From Finegoldia magna_J (GTDB lineage Bacteria; Bacillota; Clostridia; Tissierellales; Peptoniphilaceae), in the NCBI RefSeq assembly GCF_002243175.1, contig NZ_NDYF01000016.1, positions 1-64,000 of the forward strand: a stretch of DNA of 64,000 nt, read 5' to 3'. Positions 34,070-43,701 of this stretch are shown piece after piece; the stretch's first letter is position 1; the number at the start of each line of letters is the position of its first letter. A program made the position numbers and the translations under genes. The notes under the pieces are model-generated. The model made no database searches. It had not been told where the DNA came from and saw nothing but the letters and a program-made list of their open reading frames with translations.

Positions 34070-37000
34070 TTATTTAATCAATTTTTTTACAACTGATTCA
34101 CTTATTGAGTTTTCTCCACCAAATACATTAACTTTTTCAAATTTAGCTTCTTCAAAAGCTTGTTTTGTAGCTTCTGGAATTTCATTTGCTTCTGTTAATA
34201 ATATTGGGCAATTAATGAAGCCTATTACTAAGCTGTCTGCAAAGTTTGTTCCGTTTGCGATGTTAACTTCTTTTCTGTCTTTGAAGTCGTATTCGTAGAT
34301 TTTCTTTGCTGTTTCGTAACGGTTTGCTCCTGCAATTCTTGTAGGGTTTGGAAGTTTGTTTTCTACTTCTTTGGAGATTGTTTTTTCTCCTCCTACAATT
34401 ATTACTTTGTCGATTTGTTTCAATACTTCTTGTGTTGCTTTTGGTATGTTGTTTTGTTGTACAAGTAGTATTGGCATGTTGTGTTTGTTTGCGAGTGGTG
34501 CTACTGTTAATGCGTCAGCGAATGTTTCACCACTTGCGATGACTGCTTGTTTAGTTCCTGTACGTTTGATGATTTCTTGTGCAATCTTAGCACTTGTTTC
34601 GTATCTGTCAGAACCAGCTATTGTTTGAACGTTGTATTGTGATAGGCTGTCTTTTGTTTTGTCGATTGATTGTTCTCCACCTATTACGATTACATTCTTA
34701 GCGCCTAATCTCTTGATTTCTTGTGCTACTACTGAATCTAATTGATCTTTTTGTACTAACAATATTGGTGCTTTTAATGCTTTTGATAATGCTGATGCTG
34801 ATAAGCTGTCTGCGAATTTTTCGTAGTTTGCTACGATTACTGTGTCAGCAGATTCGTAGTATTTCTTGGATACTTCTACTGCTGTTTGTATTCTGTCAGC
34901 TCCTGCAACTCTTGTTGTAGCTTTTGTTGTTTGAGCTGGTGTGCTTGGTGTTGTTGTTCCAGGTACGCTTGGTGTTGGTATTACTGTTCCAGGTACACTT
35001 GGTGTTGGTGTCACTGTACCAGGCTTTTCTGGCTTATCCTTTTCAAAATCTTTGCAAGCATCTTTTATTGCTTTAAAAATCCCTTCTCTGTGATATTTTG
35101 CTCTATCATCAATTTTTCTAATTTTTCCAAGACTATCCACATTTGATTTCAAAATATCTGAATAATTTAACCCTTCATAATCATCCAAAGTTTCCAAAGC
35201 CAACATATGATAACCTTCATTATCTTCATCAACATTCAAAATCTCATTTCCGTACTCGTCTTTTTGTCCTTTTCCAATAGTATAAGACATATCTAACACA
35301 TACAAGATTTTGCCGTTTTTGTCAAAATACACATTCATTCCAATATGATAGGATGGAATCGGAAGTGGAGTTTTAAGTTCAAAATGGCCTTGTTTCATAA
35401 TTGAATTTGCCATATTCTCTTTGTTTTCAACAACATTAATAAGACTTTGTAATTCTTTTGTTAAACGAGTTAATTTATTGTCCGCTACAGCCGAATTATT
35501 ATAAGATTTTTTAGCATATTCAAGTTTATCTTTCAAAATCTCAGAATTTTGTGGATGATTTTTAATAGTTAGTTCTCCTTTTTTTATTAATGAGTCTAAC
35601 TTATATCGATTTACAAAAAATTGAGTATCATAGATGTATTTTAGCTTCGCTCCCTCAGATAATTTGTCTTGCTTTAACAGCTTTTCGCCTTCAGTCTTCA
35701 TATCTTTGAATTGCTTTTGAGTATCATCTCTAAGTGCGGTTAAATCTAACTTATTTAATTCATCCAACAATTTTTTCAAATCATCTTTGTTTTTCGTAAT
35801 TTCTTCAGGATTAACAACAAAATTATTTCCATCAGCTAGTGTCTTTCCTTTTATTCTAACTAATACTTTTTTGTAGTTATCCTCAACTTTGTTATCGTCA
35901 AACGCATTAAATCTTATTTCTTTGATTTTATTTGAAAAAACAACCTCTTTTAAATTATTGTATCTGAACGCTTCTTCTCTTACACTTTCTAAATTTTCTG
36001 GCAATGTAACCTTTGTAATGCTATTCTTGTAAAAAGTTTGAACAGATATTTCTTTTAATTTTGTTAATAAGCTCAAATCTAACTCAGATATTTTATTATT
36101 ACAAAAAGCCATTTCTCCTATTTTCTCAACTTTATCGCCCATAAACATTACTTTTTGTGCATCGTTATTTCTAAAAGCTGAAATCCCAATTTCTCTAACA
36201 TTTGGATAAATCACAATTGCAAATAATTTATTAATATGAAAAGCGCTACTTCCAATTATTTCAGTATTTTCACCTAATTCAAGCATTTCTATTTTGTTAT
36301 TCATAAAAGCTCCATCTCCAATGATTTTTAGAGCCTCTGGTGCTTCAAATTCTGTCAAATAATTAGATTGAAATGCAAATTTTCCGATTTTTTTCACCGT
36401 TTTCGGAAGTTTTACGCTTTTTAAATCGTATTTATTTAAACTACTATTTTCAAAATTCACATTTCTGAAAGCATCATCGCCAATTTCATCAACAACATAT
36501 TTCCCATTCTTTTCAGGAATCACAAGATTTTTGTTTTCACGAACTTTTAATTTCCCGATACTAGAAAATCCTAGAACCTTACCCTTATCAAATACAAAAT
36601 CTTTTTCATCCCATTTTGAACTATCCACATCCACAGAAGTTGTCTTGTCTTCTTCTGTCGGATTAACAATGGAAGAAGAATCTTTGTTGTCAACATTACA
36701 TTTTGACAAAAGCACAACTTTCAATGCATAATTTTCATCACCAGGATTTCCACTAAATGCACCAACCTCAATTTTTTTCACACTATCTGTAAGTCTCACT
36801 TGCTTAATTTTATTATCTTGAAAAGCTTGTTCTTTTATAATTTCCAATTTTTCACAATTAAATTCTAATTCTGTAATTTGATTAGATTTAAAAGATCTTT
36901 CTCCTAAATTTGTTAAATTTTTAGGTAAAATAAGTTTGCCTTCTATTTGATTATCAAAAAATACTTGATCCCCCAAAAATTTCAAATTATCTGGTAATTT

Positions 37001-37513
37001 TATAGTCTTTAAACTTAGATGTGCAAATGCATAATCACTAATTTTAGTGATGGTCTTTGGTAAATTAACGCTTTTAATATTACTATTTTCTTCAAAAGCA
37101 TCTTGCCCAATATAAGTATATCCTTCTGGAATCTCTACAGATTCTATGTCTAATTGATGGAAATCCTCTCCTAGCTTTTTAATTTCGTTTCCATCAACAT
37201 CTAAGTTGTTAACCTCTCCATTTTCGCCTTCTCTTTGAGTATACTCATCTATCGCACTACTCTTGTTGTAGACAAAAGCAAAACTTGCTATTTTTTTCAA
37301 ATCTACATTTTCTTTGCTTTTTGTTGGTAGCACAACATTTCGATTTCTTTTTAGCTTTTGCACTCCGCTTTTCGAAAAACCGTATACAGTATCTCCCACA
37401 ATTTCAAAATCATCCGCTGTATATTTGTCATCAACTGCTTTAGAATTAATATTTAATCCAAAAAGCAAAGCAAATACAAAAACTAAAGAAAAAATGATCT
37501 TCTTTTTGTTCAT
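34070..37513 (-). CDS. LRR surface protein with CWB2 anchor repeats
   Basis: Large secreted protein held to the wall non-covalently. Seen: 1147 residues. A signal peptide (1-26) comes first. BspA-type leucine-rich repeats follow (about 80-560, in two blocks, with units such as IGKFAFQSNYLTEFEAP). Next are a helical/coiled region (about 575-830), a Pro-Thr linker (about 828-862) and three cell-wall-binding type 2 repeats (about 866-1147, the first starting TRVAGADRIQTAVEVS). CWB2 repeats attach proteins to an anionic secondary polymer. BspA LRRs often bind host proteins, so an adhesin is likely. Single-gene transcript with its own terminator. Host target is inference. Confidence 0.87.
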   Translation of the reverse strand: MNKKKIIFSLVFVFALLFGLNINSKAVDDKYTADDFEIVGDTVYGFSKSGVQKLKRNRNVVLPTKSKENVDLKKIASFAFVYNKSSAIDEYTQREGENGEVNNLDVDGNEIKKLGEDFHQLDIESVEIPEGYTYIGQDAFEENSNIKSVNLPKTITKISDYAFAHLSLKTIKLPDNLKFLGDQVFFDNQIEGKLILPKNLTNLGERSFKSNQITELEFNCEKLEIIKEQAFQDNKIKQVRLTDSVKKIEVGAFSGNPGDENYALKVVLLSKCNVDNKDSSSIVNPTEEDKTTSVDVDSSKWDEKDFVFDKGKVLGFSSIGKLKVRENKNLVIPEKNGKYVVDEIGDDAFRNVNFENSSLNKYDLKSVKLPKTVKKIGKFAFQSNYLTEFEAPEALKIIGDGAFMNNKIEMLELGENTEIIGSSAFHINKLFAIVIYPNVREIGISAFRNNDAQKVMFMGDKVEKIGEMAFCNNKISELDLSLLTKLKEISVQTFYKNSITKVTLPENLESVREEAFRYNNLKEVVFSNKIKEIRFNAFDDNKVEDNYKKVLVRIKGKTLADGNNFVVNPEEITKNKDDLKKLLDELNKLDLTALRDDTQKQFKDMKTEGEKLLKQDKLSEGAKLKYIYDTQFFVNRYKLDSLIKKGELTIKNHPQNSEILKDKLEYAKKSYNNSAVADNKLTRLTKELQSLINVVENKENMANSIMKQGHFELKTPLPIPSYHIGMNVYFDKNGKILYVLDMSYTIGKGQKDEYGNEILNVDEDNEGYHMLALETLDDYEGLNYSDILKSNVDSLGKIRKIDDRAKYHREGIFKAIKDACKDFEKDKPEKPGTVTPTPSVPGTVIPTPSVPGTTTPSTPAQTTKATTRVAGADRIQTAVEVSKKYYESADTVIVANYEKFADSLSASALSKALKAPILLVQKDQLDSVVAQEIKRLGAKNVIVIGGEQSIDKTKDSLSQYNVQTIAGSDRYETSAKIAQEIIKRTGTKQAVIASGETFADALTVAPLANKHNMPILLVQQNNIPKATQEVLKQIDKVIIVGGEKTISKEVENKLPNPTRIAGANRYETAKKIYEYDFKDRKEVNIANGTNFADSLVIGFINCPILLTEANEIPEATKQAFEEAKFEKVNVFGGENSISESVVKKLIK
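34959..35018 (-). repeat. Two 30-bp tandem repeats encoding the Pro-Thr linker
   Basis: Two near-identical 30-base units and the start of a third code for PTPSVPGTV-type decapeptides between the LRR/coil region and the CWB2 anchor. Such repeats change copy number by slippage. Confidence 0.7.
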
Positions 37514-37542
37514 ACGAACCTCCTATTAAGTTAATAATGATA

Positions 37543-37561
37543 TTCTTTATCATCTAAAGAA
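37543..37561. repeat. Inverted repeat upstream of the surface-protein gene
   Basis: TTCTTTA-N5-TAAAGAA, 30 bases before the ATG on the minus strand; it could be an operator or a leader hairpin. Confidence 0.35.
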
Positions 37562-37714
37562 CTTTTTTTATTTTACTATAATCTCAATTCCTTTTCAATG
37601 ATATTTGTTATCAAATTAATTTTAAAAAAAGTTTCGTGCTTATCAATATCTTCAAACACATAATATTGAGCTAGCTAAAATTTTATACGTTACTTTTAGC
37701 AATCTTATATACAC

Positions 37715-37743
37715 AAAAACAGCTCTTAATAAATTAAAAGCTG
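37715..37743 (-). terminator. Terminator of the glycosyltransferase gene
   Basis: Minus strand: CAGCT / AGCTG with flanking partial pairing, then TTTTT, 21 bases past the stop codon at 37764. Confidence 0.55.
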
Positions 37744-37763
37744 CATTCAGTAAATTTTATATT

Positions 37764-38990
37764 CTATTGTAAATTTGCAATCTCCATTAACTCATTCTCG
37801 ATTTCAAGCATTATGTGATCCCAAGAATGTTTTAATACTAATTCGTGAATTTTTTCTGGTATTGGTTCTTTGTTTTGTACTCTGATTATTTGTTTTTCAA
37901 TTCCTTTTGCTAATCTATCAACAAATGGTTCGATTTCTGAATCATAAGGTTCATCGATTGATTTGAGTCGTGGCATTTCGACAAATTCAATTGCGCTACT
38001 TTCATTTATATCATCGCCTAATGTTTCTATGAGTCCTTCTATTTCTGTGACTACGACTCTCATTCCACAACCCAATGCTTCGATTGCAATGAGTCCCAAT
38101 CCTTCATAATAGCTTGGCAAAATGTAGATGTCAGATTCTCTCATTTTATTGGAGAGTTTTTTCTGACAAGATGTGTTGTGCAAATCAAAGTGAAGTGAAT
38201 TTCCTGTGTTATCCCACAACTCAACTTTTGTTTCTATATCCACATCTCCAACTAATGTGAGTTCCAAATTATCGTATTTTTCTTCTAGTTTTTTAAAAGC
38301 TTTGCAAAGTTCGTACACTCCTTTTGCGTGCGATAATTTCCCTGCAAACAAAAGCCTTATTCTGTCGTTTTGTGGGTCTTCTTTTCTTCTGTAAAATATG
38401 CCGCTGTTGTAGCCTCCACCCGTTACAACGATTTTTTCTTTGTCGATTCCAAATATACCAGAGATTGGTTCTACGTCTTTTTTGCTTAGTGCTAGGACTT
38501 TTTGTGCGCGGTTTAGATTATCCACACAAGTCATAAACAATTCTGGGTTGAGGTTTGTTTGTCTGATGTCGGTTCCATGATTTAGTAATAAAACAGGAGT
38601 TTCATCGAAAATATCTAACACGAGACTGCTTAGCATCCAACAATGATGAGATACGATGACATCTGGCTTGAATTCTTGTTTTGCTTTTTTCAATTGTTTT
38701 GTGAATTCACTTGTCCAATCTTCAATCATATCGTGTGTCATATCGCTGTATTTTGTGGAATCGTACGGCATTTCATCGCTCATTCCAACTATTGGGAAGT
38801 TCAACTTTTCGCTTTTAAATTCCACTGGATATTTGATTATATTGTCGTCCAAATTTAATTGTATATTATCTTGTATTCCATATATAGCAGCATTTTCATG
38901 ATTTTGTCGCATAAATTGAATTACGTTTGTAAAATAAACGCCGCTTCCTGTTTGTTTCGGAAGTTGTGCGATTACGTGTAATATTTTCAT
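37764..38990 (-). CDS. Family 4 glycosyltransferase
   Basis: Retaining GT-B glycosyltransferase. Seen: 408 residues, N-terminal MKILHVIAQLPKQTGSGVYFTN with the family's G-x-G/Y nucleotide turn, FAGKLSHAKGVYELCKAF (about 217-234), LTLVGDV and YILPSYYEGLGLIAIEALGCGMRVVVTEIEG with the E-x7-E catalytic pattern. It is monocistronic and apart from the capsule locus. Its acceptor is unknown; glycolipid or wall polymer sugars are possible. Confidence 0.85.
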   Translation of the reverse strand: MKILHVIAQLPKQTGSGVYFTNVIQFMRQNHENAAIYGIQDNIQLNLDDNIIKYPVEFKSEKLNFPIVGMSDEMPYDSTKYSDMTHDMIEDWTSEFTKQLKKAKQEFKPDVIVSHHCWMLSSLVLDIFDETPVLLLNHGTDIRQTNLNPELFMTCVDNLNRAQKVLALSKKDVEPISGIFGIDKEKIVVTGGGYNSGIFYRRKEDPQNDRIRLLFAGKLSHAKGVYELCKAFKKLEEKYDNLELTLVGDVDIETKVELWDNTGNSLHFDLHNTSCQKKLSNKMRESDIYILPSYYEGLGLIAIEALGCGMRVVVTEIEGLIETLGDDINESSAIEFVEMPRLKSIDEPYDSEIEPFVDRLAKGIEKQIIRVQNKEPIPEKIHELVLKHSWDHIMLEIENELMEIANLQ

Positions 38991-39144
38991 GTTATCATCC
39001 TTTTTATTATTATTCTTACTTCTATATTATCATAATAAGATTTTAATTGCTTTAGTTATTTATTGAAAGTTTTTATAAATCATTGATTATGTTTGGTATT
39101 TAATGTATAATAGCTTGTATTATTTTGATTAGGGGGCGATTATT

Positions 39145-40539
39145 ATAGAAAATTTAAACGAACAACGATCAAATCTTCTCGGCAATGAATCCATTCCAAA
39201 ATTAATCTGGAAGTTTTCAGTTCCAGCGACTGTTGGAATGTTAATTCAAGCTTTGTACAATGTTATAGATAGAATTTTCCTTGGTGCCGGTGTAAATCAA
39301 ATGTCCATTGGTGGCGTTTATTTGATTTTCCCGATTTTTTTATTTTTGATGGCATTCGGAATGTTGATTGGAGTGGGTGGCAATTCCCTTTCTTCAATCA
39401 AATTCGGTGAAGGTAAGAAAAAAGAATCAGAAATCATTCTTGGCACATCTATGGTTCTATCTATTATTTTCGGGGTTTTGATATCAGCGATTTTTCTTTT
39501 AAATTTAAAATGGTTTTTGAAAATTTTCGGCGCAAGTGACACTTTGATGCCTTACGCTTATGGATATGGAAAAATTATTTTGTATGGTGCACCTTTTCAG
39601 ATGGTTGGTTTTGCAATGAACAACTTCATTCGTGGCGAGGGTAATCCTAGAGCTGCGATGGTGACGATGTTCATCGGCGCGATCAGCAATATTATTTTGG
39701 ATTATGTGTTCATTTTCCCTATGAAAATGGGAGTACAAGGCGCTGCTTGGGCGACTATTATCGGTCAAATTTTGTCTTGTATTTGGGTTGTTAGATATTT
39801 CCTTTCAGATCGTGCACTGTTGAGACTTAAAAAAGAAACATTCAAGCTTGATTTGCACTACTGCAAACAAATTTTTGCACTGGGCTCTGCTCCATTTGCA
39901 ATGCAACTTGTAGCTAGTGGTATTAATATTATTTTCAACAATTTCCTTAAAATTTACGGTGGCGACTTGGCGACATCATCAATGAGTGTTATCTATAGTG
40001 TTTCACAAATTGCATTCATGCCGATTTTTGGTATCAACCAAGGTATCCAACCAATTTTAGGATTTAATTTCGGAGCGCACAAATACAGACGTGTTCAACA
40101 CACTCTTAGAATTGCAATTGTAGCTGGAACTGTGTATATGGTTTTAAACTGGGCATTCACTATGCTTAGACCGGATTTGTTGGTGAAGATTTTTATTTCA
40201 AGACCAGAAGATTATGCAGTCATCAAAGACATCGCAATTCCTGGACTTAGAATATACAATTCGATGATTTTCATGCTTGGATATTCCATAATTGGATCGT
40301 CATTGTTCCAAGCAATCGGCAAACCAAAAATTGGTTTCATATTGACAATGACAAGACAACTTATTTATTTGTTGCCGTTGATGTTGATTTTTCCAAAACT
40401 TTTCGGACTTACAGGCGTGTGGTCAGCTATGCCGGTGTCTGATGTTTTGTCGACAATCACTACGACGTATTTCTTGGTTAAATCAGGATTTTTGGTTAAA
40501 ACAATTCACAACGACGACGAATTTGTTCTCGGAATTTAA
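39145..40539 (+). CDS. MATE-family efflux transporter, non-canonical start
   Basis: Sodium- or proton-coupled multidrug exporter with 12 membrane segments. Seen: the coding frame is open back to a TAG at 39130 and clearly includes ENLNEQRSNLLGNESIPKLIWKFSVPATVGMLIQ, the family's normal first segment. No ATG, GTG or TTG exists in that stretch. AGGGGG at 39131-39136 is placed for initiation at ATA 39145 (or ATT 39142). One base change, ATG to ATA, would explain it. Using the first ATG (39238) would delete most of the first membrane segment. About 464 residues. Confidence 0.8.
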   Translation: MENLNEQRSNLLGNESIPKLIWKFSVPATVGMLIQALYNVIDRIFLGAGVNQMSIGGVYLIFPIFLFLMAFGMLIGVGGNSLSSIKFGEGKKKESEIILGTSMVLSIIFGVLISAIFLLNLKWFLKIFGASDTLMPYAYGYGKIILYGAPFQMVGFAMNNFIRGEGNPRAAMVTMFIGAISNIILDYVFIFPMKMGVQGAAWATIIGQILSCIWVVRYFLSDRALLRLKKETFKLDLHYCKQIFALGSAPFAMQLVASGINIIFNNFLKIYGGDLATSSMSVIYSVSQIAFMPIFGINQGIQPILGFNFGAHKYRRVQHTLRIAIVAGTVYMVLNWAFTMLRPDLLVKIFISRPEDYAVIKDIAIPGLRIYNSMIFMLGYSIIGSSLFQAIGKPKIGFILTMTRQLIYLLPLMLIFPKLFGLTGVWSAMPVSDVLSTITTTYFLVKSGFLVKTIHNDDEFVLGI

Positions 40540-40540
40540 A

Positions 40541-40584
40541 AAAGGTTTGAATATTGGATTTCCAATGTTCAAACCTTTATTTTT
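40541..40584. terminator. Bidirectional terminator between MATE and membrane-protein genes
   Basis: 17-base arms AAAGGTTTGAATATTGG / CCAATGTTCAAACCTTT pair with one G-T, followed by T7; it serves the two converging genes. Confidence 0.8.
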
Positions 40585-40854
40585 TTAGAATATAAATACC
40601 GAAACTAGAATAGACACTACAGCTGTTATCATTATCATAGCTAACTTGTAATCAGAAGATGCTTTTTTGAATGATCCTTTATTGAAAATAGCAAACGTAG
40701 CCGATGCTACTACAAATATTGTAGCTGCTATTTTCAAAAATCCTACAGCATCAAACTCATTTGTCCTGAAAAATCTGTAGATTGATATCAATAAAATGTA
40801 TCCAATACAATACGCATATAATTCCAACACTCCAAATCTATCTTTTTGTTTCAA
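40585..40854 (-). CDS. Small membrane protein, unknown
   Basis: Not recognised. Seen: 89 residues from TTG 40854, with an AAGGAGG site 5 bases before it that lies in the tldE stop region. Three hydrophobic segments (about 10-27, 36-56, 68-88) with a basic loop NKGSFKKASSDYK between the second and third. It is the third gene of a tldD-tldE operon. A longer start at 40878 was rejected since it would place the ribosome site inside the protein. Confidence 0.6.
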   Translation of the reverse strand: MKQKDRFGVLELYAYCIGYILLISIYRFFRTNEFDAVGFLKIAATIFVVASATFAIFNKGSFKKASSDYKLAMIMITAVVSILVSVFIF

Positions 40855-40864
40855 TTTTACCTCC

Positions 40865-42154
40865 TTATTTTCCTGCAATAGTCACATTATCGAATGCAAT
40901 GACTGCTGGAGCTAAGCTGTTCTTTCGAGATTTCAATTCTTTTGAGAAAATCATAGAATCTTGTATGTCTTTTACATTTAATGAAATTGATCCACCTGTT
41001 ATGAATGATTCCACGCCATCTTTTACAAGTCTTGCAAGTCTGAATTCTCCACCGAAATCTCCTGTAGCGCTGTCCATCAAAAATGATGAGAACGCCAACA
41101 CTTCAATGTAGTCTTGTGATTTTAATTCTTCGACAGAAATATCTCCACCACACACCTCGAAAACTGGCGATTGTCCCATATTTTTAACGTTCAGATAGTA
41201 ACTGTACTTTGCGTTAGTAACCAAGTTTTCTACGACACCATTCTTGTACAAATCATATTCCACAAGTTTTTTACCTTCTGAATCGACAGGTCTTTTGTTG
41301 ATTGATGTCTCCAATGTTGGATTGATTTTCATGTTGAAGTTTACTTTTGGATTGTCTCCGAAGAATCTGTCGCCTAATTTTGCAGAGCTGATTTGTTGAT
41401 AAATCATGGCATCTCTTGCTTGGTCGTAATAGTAATACAAGAATTCTTCCACAGCTTCGTTTGATAAAAGTACTCTCATATTTTCCATTTTTTCATTTCT
41501 AACGGCGCTGGATCTTTTTTCAGTTTCTAAAAGTTGTTTGTCGACGATTTCTTCGATTTTCGAATAATCGATACTTGTCAAATCATATCCGTTGAATATT
41601 TCGACAGGTTCATCTCCAACGTTACAATCAGTTACTATTTCGAATGTAAACTTGTTAGATGGATATTCTACATCCACTCCCTTTGATGTAACGACATGCT
41701 TGTGGTTTTCATAGGCGAAAATCTCACAAGAATTCACCTTTGATTGGTAGCCGTAATCTTTGTAGATTACATCGTGAACTTTTTTGAAATTGTCTGTCAA
41801 ATCTTCGCACACTTTGATGTCTTTAAGAGTGGAATAACCTTCTTCTTTTTCTGGAAGTTCGTAGTATTTGTTCTTGACAAATTTCGCTGCAAAAGCAGTC
41901 CTGTCGATTTTTTCTTTGATTTCATCGTCACTGTCATTCAAATTCAACACTACTGTGCTGTCACCTTTGAATTTGTCTCCGTTTTCTTCAAAATCAACGA
42001 ACACTCTTACAGATGTTTCATTAGTCACGCAACTTCTATTCATGTCCACTTTGTCTTTGATCAAAAATACTTCGTTAGATTTGGACACAGTGTTGACAAC
42101 TATCCAGTCGGTAATTTTTTCGTTTTGTTTTAATATATTAATTAATCTTTCCAT
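40865..42154 (-). CDS. TldE/PmbA-type metalloprotease subunit
   Basis: Partner of TldD in a heteromeric zinc protease known for microcin B17 and antitoxin processing. Seen: 429 residues with ILKQNEKITDWIVVN near the start, GDRFFGDNPKVNFNMKINP, a C-terminal VFEVCGGDISVEELKSQDYIEVLAFSSF and VKDGVESFITGGSISLNVKDI. It lacks the HExxxH zinc motif, as TldE does. The start overlaps the end of tldD by one base. In this genome its natural substrate is unknown. Confidence 0.87.
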   Translation of the reverse strand: MERLINILKQNEKITDWIVVNTVSKSNEVFLIKDKVDMNRSCVTNETSVRVFVDFEENGDKFKGDSTVVLNLNDSDDEIKEKIDRTAFAAKFVKNKYYELPEKEEGYSTLKDIKVCEDLTDNFKKVHDVIYKDYGYQSKVNSCEIFAYENHKHVVTSKGVDVEYPSNKFTFEIVTDCNVGDEPVEIFNGYDLTSIDYSKIEEIVDKQLLETEKRSSAVRNEKMENMRVLLSNEAVEEFLYYYYDQARDAMIYQQISSAKLGDRFFGDNPKVNFNMKINPTLETSINKRPVDSEGKKLVEYDLYKNGVVENLVTNAKYSYYLNVKNMGQSPVFEVCGGDISVEELKSQDYIEVLAFSSFLMDSATGDFGGEFRLARLVKDGVESFITGGSISLNVKDIQDSMIFSKELKSRKNSLAPAVIAFDNVTIAGK

Positions 42155-43578
42155 TAACTTAAAATCCCCTTTGCCTTAATGTATGATCCACCAGTTGATG
42201 TCTTAACCCATTCTTTCCAGCCTTTTCCACAATATCCTCCGCCAGAAAGCACAAGTCCGTTGGAAACTTGTGTGATTGATTGCAACAAATCAGGCACATA
42301 TCCTGTCAAATAAACAGGGCTTACAATTTTGCCAGTTAATTTGCCGTCTATGATTTCACGTCCTTTCATTGCAACGCATTGAATTCCCCAGTTTTTTGGA
42401 TCTTCCATTCCAGATGAGAAACCTTCCAACAAATATCCTTTGTCGACTGATTTAATCATATCTTCAACAGAATCTTCTCCTTCTTCGAAGAAAGTGTTCG
42501 TCATACGAGTGTATGCTTTTCTCTTGAAAGATTCTCTCTTGCCATTTCCTGTGGATTCTTGTCCCAACAAAATCGCAGACAATTCGTCGCACATTCCATG
42601 ACGCAAAATTCCCTTGTCGATAATCACAGTATCTCTTCCCAAGTTTCCTTCGTCATCAAACAAATAGCTCGACACTTCATCGAAAGCTGTCGCACCATCG
42701 TGCATGATTATCTTGTCACTTGCAACTCTCTTGTCTTGGTATTCTTTTCCTTTTGCACGTTCTTTTACATACATATCCATTTCAGCACCGTGACCGAAAG
42801 CTTCGTGAGCGATTAATCCTGTAAAATCAGGGTCGCAAATTATGTCGTATTCTCCAGGAACAACTCTGTCTGCTGTAAGTAATTCTTCAGTTCTTCTACA
42901 AGCATCTTCTGCCGCTTGTTCGAATTCAGAAATCAATTCACTTCCACACAATCCAGAATTAGAAATGAAATCTATTTTAGTATTGTTCCCATCAGTTGCT
43001 GCTGCCATTGCAAATCCTGTTGAATAAGCGTAAGATTGGTACAAATCTTTATTCTTCGATAAGAAAATTTTATTAACTTGCGTAATATTCAATCTCAAAG
43101 AAAGTTGAACGATCTTTTCGTATTTTGCTTTAACTTCATCGTGAACTTTTTGCAAAGTAGTGATGATTTTTTCTGGATTATCTTCTTCTGGCAAGTTTTC
43201 AACTTCAGTGATTTTTTCTTTTGTGATTTCGTCATCATTTGGAAGTCTGTCGTATGTTACTCTATCCAAGCCTTCGACGATTTTTTTACGATCTTCAAGT
43301 GCGATTTTGCGGACATTTTCGCACACTTTTTCAACGTCTACTTCGTTAAATGAATACTCACTAAATCCCAAATCAGTGTACACTCTGATTACAAATCCAC
43401 GTTGGTAATCAGGAGAAGGATTCAATGAAATTGCAGATGTCGTCACAGAATAACTTGCACCATCAACATCGCAACCCAAAATAGAAACGTATTTGAAATC
43501 AGTTTCCAATTTTTTTATAATTTCTTGTAATTTAGATTTATTATCTAATAAAAATTTTGATGTAGTTAGTTTTTTCAT
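42154..43578 (-). CDS. tldD: TldD metalloprotease
   Basis: Catalytic subunit of the TldD/TldE protease, which clips unfolded peptides. Seen: 474 residues, zinc motif HEAFGH (258-263, HExxxH), the third ligand region near LGQESTGNGKRESFKRKAYTRMTNTFFEEGED, and GFSSGMEDPKNWGIQCVAMKGREI. The gene pair has no obvious ribosomally made peptide gene nearby. Confidence 0.9.
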   Translation of the reverse strand: MKKLTTSKFLLDNKSKLQEIIKKLETDFKYVSILGCDVDGASYSVTTSAISLNPSPDYQRGFVIRVYTDLGFSEYSFNEVDVEKVCENVRKIALEDRKKIVEGLDRVTYDRLPNDDEITKEKITEVENLPEEDNPEKIITTLQKVHDEVKAKYEKIVQLSLRLNITQVNKIFLSKNKDLYQSYAYSTGFAMAAATDGNNTKIDFISNSGLCGSELISEFEQAAEDACRRTEELLTADRVVPGEYDIICDPDFTGLIAHEAFGHGAEMDMYVKERAKGKEYQDKRVASDKIIMHDGATAFDEVSSYLFDDEGNLGRDTVIIDKGILRHGMCDELSAILLGQESTGNGKRESFKRKAYTRMTNTFFEEGEDSVEDMIKSVDKGYLLEGFSSGMEDPKNWGIQCVAMKGREIIDGKLTGKIVSPVYLTGYVPDLLQSITQVSNGLVLSGGGYCGKGWKEWVKTSTGGSYIKAKGILS

Positions 43579-43652
43579 GTTCTACCCCTTTCATTAATAA
43601 TTATAGTAAATACCGGTATCTATTACAATGAATTTTAAGAAAATGATATCAT

Positions 43653-43684
43653 AAAAAATGGCTACCAATTTTCAGGTAGCCATT
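43653..43684 (-). terminator. pdxS terminator
   Basis: Minus strand 10-bp perfect stem AATGGCTACC / GGTAGCCATT, 8-base loop and a six-T run. Confidence 0.85.
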
Positions 43685-43701
43685 GTTTAGTTTATTTCGT
43701 T

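Noticed and set aside
40855..40878. Longer start of the small membrane protein
   Set aside because: The AAGGAGG site is inside this extension; the TTG at 40854 is better placed.
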